A DNA stretch of 23,982 bases from Monoraphidium neglectum (Eukaryota > Chlorophyta > Chlorophyceae > Sphaeropleales > Selenastraceae), in the NCBI RefSeq assembly GCF_000611645.1, contig NW_014013357.1:3840-27821 (forward strand), read 5' to 3'. The position numbers and the translations under genes were made by a program. The notes below the pieces were generated by a model. The model did no database searches, was not told where the DNA came from, and worked only from the letters and a program-made list of their open reading frames with translations. The first letter of the stretch is position 1; the number at the start of each line of letters is the position of its first letter. Shown here piece after piece: positions 20,575 through 23,982 of this stretch.

Positions 20575-21311
20575 ACAAGCGATTTATTACTAACCATGCG
20601 TGTGTAACTACGCGTGCGTAACCCGCAGCAAGAAGCTGAAGGAGCTGATGGAGCACGCCACCCAGTTCCCCGAGGAGTATTCCAAGGTGTCAAGCGTCCA
20701 GAAGAAGGTGGGCAGGCGGGGGCTGGGGCTGGGGCCGCATTTGAATCTCGGAATACAACCTTGGGTTACGAGGTATCTGGTTTGGGGTGCAACACAGGGA
20801 CTGCCAGGGCTGCAGGCCGTCGTTTGCAAGATGCGACGCGTTTGAGACGGGGGCGTGTGATTTGAGGCATGCCTGGACAGGCGCCCCTGATGCGAGGCGG
20901 GCAGTCGGCCGGCGAGGGTCGGCCCCCTGCCGATCTCTCCCCACCTGCATTTTGGCGTTTGCACCCACCCAACCTGCTGTGCGGATGTTTTGTTTGACCG
21001 CTGTTGACCGGGTCAACAGGTGGATGAGGTGAAGAACATCATGAGCGAGAACATTGAGAAGGTGCTGTCCAGGGGCGAGAAGCTGGACCTGCTGGTGGAC
21101 AAGACGGACAACCTCATGTTCGAGGTCAGCAACCTGATCTGATCTGATCTGATCTGATCTGTGATCGACCTGCGGCACATGGCGGGTGTTTTAGGCAATC
21201 CGCTGGTTGCTTTGTATGCTGAGGGTAGGCCACTGTTTGCTCGTCACAAACTCGCACGATGCTCTCCCCCTCGTTCTGTCTGTCTCCTTGTTTCTGACAC
21301 ACACGTGCGTG

Positions 21312-21343
<32 letters not shown>

Positions 21344-22146
21344 CACACAACACACACACACACACACACCCCAGGCGGACCGGTTCGTGAAGAGCGGCCG
21401 CGCCCTGCGCCGCAAGATGTGGTGGAACAACTGCAAGATGAAGGTCGTGATGGCTGGGGTGGTGGTGATGGTGCTCTTCATCATAGTGCTGCTCATCTGC
21501 TTCAGCGCTGGCGGTGAGCCGGGGGCGCCCTTTTTTTCGCGTTCGTCGGGGTGTTCTCTATTGCTTTGCTGCCGGCCTGGCGCTGTTGGAGTGTTGGTGC
21601 TGTGTGTGTGTGCGCGCGCGTGCATGTGTGTGTGTGTGTGATTTTCTGTTGTCTTGATTCAGCAGTGTCAAGCAGCGGGCGTTGAGGCCACCGCCGCAGT
21701 CGATGAAAGCGGAAATGGTTCCCTCCTCAGTGTCAGAACCTGCCGGGCCCTGGGCTTCTGTAAGGAGTAGGGTTTGTCGTGTAGTTGGGCTTGGGCACTA
21801 GGCGCCTGGCCACAAGCTATCGGCACCAGGGCCGCCGACGGCGCCCCAGCGCCACAGCCTGCCTCGTGCAAGGCGCTCCCTATTGACGCCCTGGCTCCGC
21901 GCTCCTCCCCCTGCTGCAATCCCAGGCACCCACTGCGTCAAAAAGGGAAAGAAGGCAGTGGCCAGCCCAAGCCCCAGCCCTAGCCCCAGCCCTATCGCGA
22001 CACCCACCCCGGCCGTGGCCTCCCCCGACACCCCGGCGCCCGCGGCGCCCTCGCCCGACGCGGCCGTGGCGGCGGCGCCGCTGCCGCGGCGGCTGCTGTG
22101 GGAGCTGACTCAGCTGGTCAACGTTGCGTTGACCCACGCCGTGTGA
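19261..22146 (+). CDS. VAMP7: R-SNARE gene D, canonical longin VAMP7-type with a Ser-Pro-rich lumenal tail
   Basis: Seven exons: 19261-19441, 19740-19824, 20099-20146, 20629-20707, 21020-21124, 21375-21513 and 21926-22146. They join to 286 codons (285 aa). The longin domain (about residues 1-110) reads [47 protein letters not shown]. The R-SNARE motif runs [38 protein letters not shown] (with the zero-layer arginine) and LLVDKTDNL, then [12 protein letters not shown] and a transmembrane helix ([19 protein letters not shown]). This is the closest of the four to plant VAMP72 and animal VAMP7, which act in fusion at late endosome, vacuole or plasma membrane. After the membrane span comes an unusual tail of about 75 residues: CFSAGGTHC, a basic KKGKK patch, a run of five Ser-Pro pairs, Ala/Pro-rich sequence and a hydrophobic end ([15 protein letters not shown]). 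Introns 3, 5 and 6 carry GU or CA repeats. The donor of intron 5 is the less usual GTCAGC. Confidence 0.93.
20468..20574. repeat. (GT)n / CG-rich alternating tract in intron 3 of gene D
   Basis: A tract of about 105 bp that is nearly all alternating purine-pyrimidine: GT runs, then GCGCGCGTGCACGCGCGCG, then an uninterrupted (GT)14 at 20543-20570. It ends 54 nt before exon 4. Such sequence can adopt Z-DNA. Confidence 0.95.
21136..21160. repeat. (GATCT)5 pentanucleotide repeat in intron 5 of gene D
   Basis: Five perfect GATCT units begin 11 nt after the exon 5 donor. The same bases contain the first in-frame stop codon that would be met if intron 5 were retained. Confidence 0.95.
21311..21369. 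repeat. (CA)n tract at the 3' end of intron 5 of gene D
   Basis: An almost pure CA repeat, interrupted at two places, runs to within five bases of the exon 6 acceptor (CCCCAG). It occupies the position normally held by the polypyrimidine tract. Confidence 0.95.
21601..21640. repeat. (TG)n tract in intron 6 of gene D
   Basis: A 40-bp stretch of TG units with a central GCGCGCGTGCA segment, about 90 nt downstream of exon 6. It is complementary to the CA tract upstream of the same exon. Confidence 0.95.
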
Positions 22147-22250
22147 GAGGGAGGTGTGTCCGCCAATGCAACGACCCTGATGATGTGCTGATGGAGAGCA
22201 CCTCCCCATCTGCCGCTGAGACACGCGGCTGGGACCAATGAGGAACCAAT

Positions 22251-22264
22251 GGGGGGGGGGGGGG
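22251..22264. repeat. G14 homopolymer
   Basis: Fourteen consecutive G residues, about 105 nt after the gene D stop codon, within its likely 3' UTR. The length may be affected by sequencing error. Confidence 0.85.
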
Positions 22265-22519
22265 CGTTTTTTGTTGGCCGGGCGCCGCGCGATCCCGAGG
22301 GCTGCGCAGACAGCGCTGACTCTGGAGGGGCGGGGCTGGCAGGTCGGCGGCAGCAGGTTTCATTCCTTTCCTTTCATTTCCTTGAAGCGCTTGGCGGGTC
22401 CTTGGCATGTGCCGCCGCGGCATAGAATCCCCCTCCCCTGGCACACGTTTGCCGTGCGGCCCTTGCTCACACGTCCCTTCCTTTCGATCAATGACCAGGG
22501 GCATCTTGCCACCCCTGTC

Positions 22520-22524
22520 TTACA
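22520..22524 (-). terminator. Candidate polyadenylation signal of gene F
   Basis: UGUAA on the minus strand, about 510 nt beyond the gene F stop codon at 23033-23035. Confidence 0.35.
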
Positions 22525-22579
22525 GCGCAGCGCAGCTGTTGGTGCGCTGACCCGCGTCGGCGCCAAGCACAATGCGCCG

Positions 22580-22584
22580 TGTAA
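22580..22584 (+). terminator. Candidate polyadenylation signal of gene D
   Basis: TGTAA on the plus strand, 434 nt beyond the gene D stop codon. It is the first copy on this strand after the stop. Confidence 0.4.
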
Positions 22585-23032
22585 CTTGACCGCGTAAAAC
22601 GTGTGTGTTGGGCCCAGAGGCAATGGCGGCCGGTGGTGAGCGCCGGCGCGACTCCGCTGCCACGGTATGCGATTGAAAAGCACCTGCCGGCGGCGCGTCT
22701 CGCACCTTTGTGAATTTGATTGGGATCTCAAGACCAGTCAGACAGGCAAAACACATGGGTTTTTCCCCTGTCGATGGCATCACGAACACAAGGGGCGGAA
22801 GCAACAGGATACAGCAGCCGTGCCGACGCCGGAGGAGCAGAGCGCCTGCAGCAGACTCTCACAAGCAGAACCCTCAACCTCACTGAAACAGGAACGGCCA
22901 GAGCCGCCTGCTGTCTCCAAACAGCTCGTCAAAGACAAGCCTCGGATTTGGCCAAATAATAGCAACATCGGGGCAAGGCGCAAGCGGCCGGCTTCCAGCG
23001 GAGGCAGCAGCGCCAGGCAGCCCTGCGGCGCG

Positions 23033-23786
23033 TCACCGCGCCGCCGCCACCGCCGCAGCCGCCTTCAGTACCTGGGGCAGCCGCGACAGCACGTCTTTGC
23101 AGCGCCGCGCGGAGTAGCGCGTCGCGCCCCACCAACCCCACCTGCGAGGGCGTGCGCGGGGCCGCGGGCGCGTGCGTGGGGGACGCCGTTGAGGTGTGGC
23201 GGAGTGACAGGAGATGTCGTAGGGTGCAGCAATGGAACGCAAGGGGGGGTTGTGGATCCTGAACGCGACATCAGAGGGGGCCCCACAGCCCTCTCCAGCT
23301 CTCTCCTTGTGACCCAACTACGCAGCACACTCAGGCGCGGCCCGCTGCCCGCCGCCCGCTGCGTGTGTACGTGAGCGACCGGCCAGCTCTGCAAACGTTT
23401 TCGCCACGACGTCACAGCCGACGTCCTGCCAACCGCCAATCAGTAAACGGCAGAGAGCACCTCTCCCCTCTCCCCCCTCCTGCAGAAAGCATGCCACGCC
23501 CTTGACCAAAAATCAACACGCAAACAGTGCTCGCATTCAAATTTTGCTCAACTCACCCCGCCATAAACCTGCAGAAGTCAACCAGGGCCAGCTCATAGTG
23601 CACCAAGAAGATGTCGTGCGTGTACGCCGCCGCCGCCGCGCCCTTGCCGAGCGCCGCCAGGCGCCCCGTCAGCGCGGAGTGGTAGTGGGCGAGAAGCTGT
23701 CCCTCGGACTCTGTGAGGAGCGCCTCGTCAGCGGAGGAGATCAGCAGGTAAGCCACGTCCTTGGCGCCGTAGCCGCCGCCGACGTA
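23033..23786 (-). CDS. Gene F, C-terminal part of an aminoglycoside-phosphotransferase/choline-kinase-like protein (5' end outside the window)
   Basis: Two exons can be placed: 23786-23557, entered in phase 0 after a CATCAG acceptor, and 23141-23033, joined through a phase-2 intron with a GTGAGT donor. The first encodes YVGGGYGAKDVAYLLISSAD, then ESEGQLLAHYHSAL and the YELALVDFCRFMAG segment. The second encodes WGWWGATRY and an alanine-rich end (LKAAAAVAAAR). The pattern of a glycine-rich loop, a D-V-A-Y-L-L segment, E...LL..YH..L, and a tyrosine/aspartate helix is what I expect at the C-terminal end of phosphotransferase-fold small-molecule kinases (APH/CHK-like), just after the metal-binding Asp. 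The catalytic loop itself would lie outside the window, so substrate is unknown. The bases 23787-23982 appear to be mostly intron, with a C10-A10 run at 23901-23920; an exon may end near 23940. Confidence 0.6.
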
Positions 23787-23900
23787 CTGATGTAATGAGT
23801 AGTAACACGCGAGGCAGGCGGCGTGGTGGTGCGGTTGTGTTGCAAAAAGCTGCGAAAATGATGTGCCAGGCGCTGATGTGTCAGTTTAGTGCCTGCCGCG

Positions 23901-23920
23901 CCCCCCCCCCAAAAAAAAAA
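23901..23920. repeat. C10-A10 homopolymer pair
   Basis: Ten C followed directly by ten A, in the presumed intron upstream of the first visible exon of gene F. It reads T10-G10 on the transcribed strand. Confidence 0.9.
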
Positions 23921-23982
23921 CTCATCTGCAACGTCCTTGCTTGTCGACAAGACGCGCCTGCCCCTGCACACAGACGTGGCCG

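Larger units (their letters stand above)
22147..23032. other. Convergent intergenic region between genes D and F
   Basis: This region holds the 3' flanks of gene D (plus) and gene F (minus). It contains a G14 homopolymer (22251-22264) and opposing UGUAA signals at 22580-22584 (plus) and 22520-22524 (minus). No coding frame is convincing, although a plus-strand frame runs 22667-23374 antisense to gene F. Confidence 0.55.

Noticed and set aside
22667..23374. A 235-codon plus-strand frame
   Set aside because: It is antisense to the last exon of gene F, basic and low-complexity, with no recognisable domain.

Overview
This is nuclear DNA from a GC-rich, intron-dense eukaryote, most likely a chlorophyte green alga of the Chlorella/trebouxiophyte or chlorophycean type. 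The signs are short exons, introns of about 150-600 nt with GTGAG/GTGCG donors, GC-rich coding sequence, (GT)n/(CA)n and CTG microsatellites in non-coding DNA, and UGUAA motifs downstream of several stop codons. No bacterial operons, phage genes, CRISPR arrays or recognisable tRNA/rRNA genes were seen. Species cannot be fixed from sequence alone. All gene models below were spliced by hand. Frames and intron phases close exactly, but no transcript evidence was available.

Layout. The left 9.4 kb holds three head-to-tail minus-strand genes for longin-domain R-SNAREs (VAMP7/synaptobrevin family): gene A (1716 to beyond base 1, 3' end cut off), gene B (5817-3142) and gene C (9418-7343). A fourth, more canonical family member, gene D, lies on the plus strand at 19261-22146. 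Between them are a short plus-strand gene for mitochondrial ATP synthase subunit epsilon (10610-11092), a ten-exon minus-strand inosine/uridine nucleoside hydrolase gene (15178-11467), and a seven-exon minus-strand gene of unrecognised function (gene E, 18512-16412). The right edge holds the last two exons of a minus-strand gene resembling aminoglycoside-phosphotransferase/choline-kinase-like proteins (gene F, 23786-23033, 5' end outside the window).

Biology. The main feature is the R-SNARE cluster. Canonical R-SNAREs end a few residues after the transmembrane segment. Here every complete member (B, C, D) carries a lumenal/extracellular tail of about 60-210 residues, rich in Pro, Ala, Ser and Thr. 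Each tail begins with the same short motif, Cys-Phe, five or six residues, Cys. D's tail has a Ser-Pro run like that of hydroxyproline-rich cell-wall glycoproteins, and B's has repeated [A/S]-P-T-D units. This suggests a local R-SNARE family that carries glycomodule-like lumenal domains. B and C are clear tandem duplicates that share most intron positions and phases. A and D are more diverged in exon structure.

The non-coding DNA also has structure: GCATG-rich repeats in the homologous fourth introns of B and C, complementary GU and CA tracts in introns 3, 5 and 6 of D, a (CTG)25 tract between A and B, a 33-bp minisatellite and a GC-AG intron in the hydrolase gene, and a perfect GTCACGTGAC palindrome just upstream of the hydrolase start.
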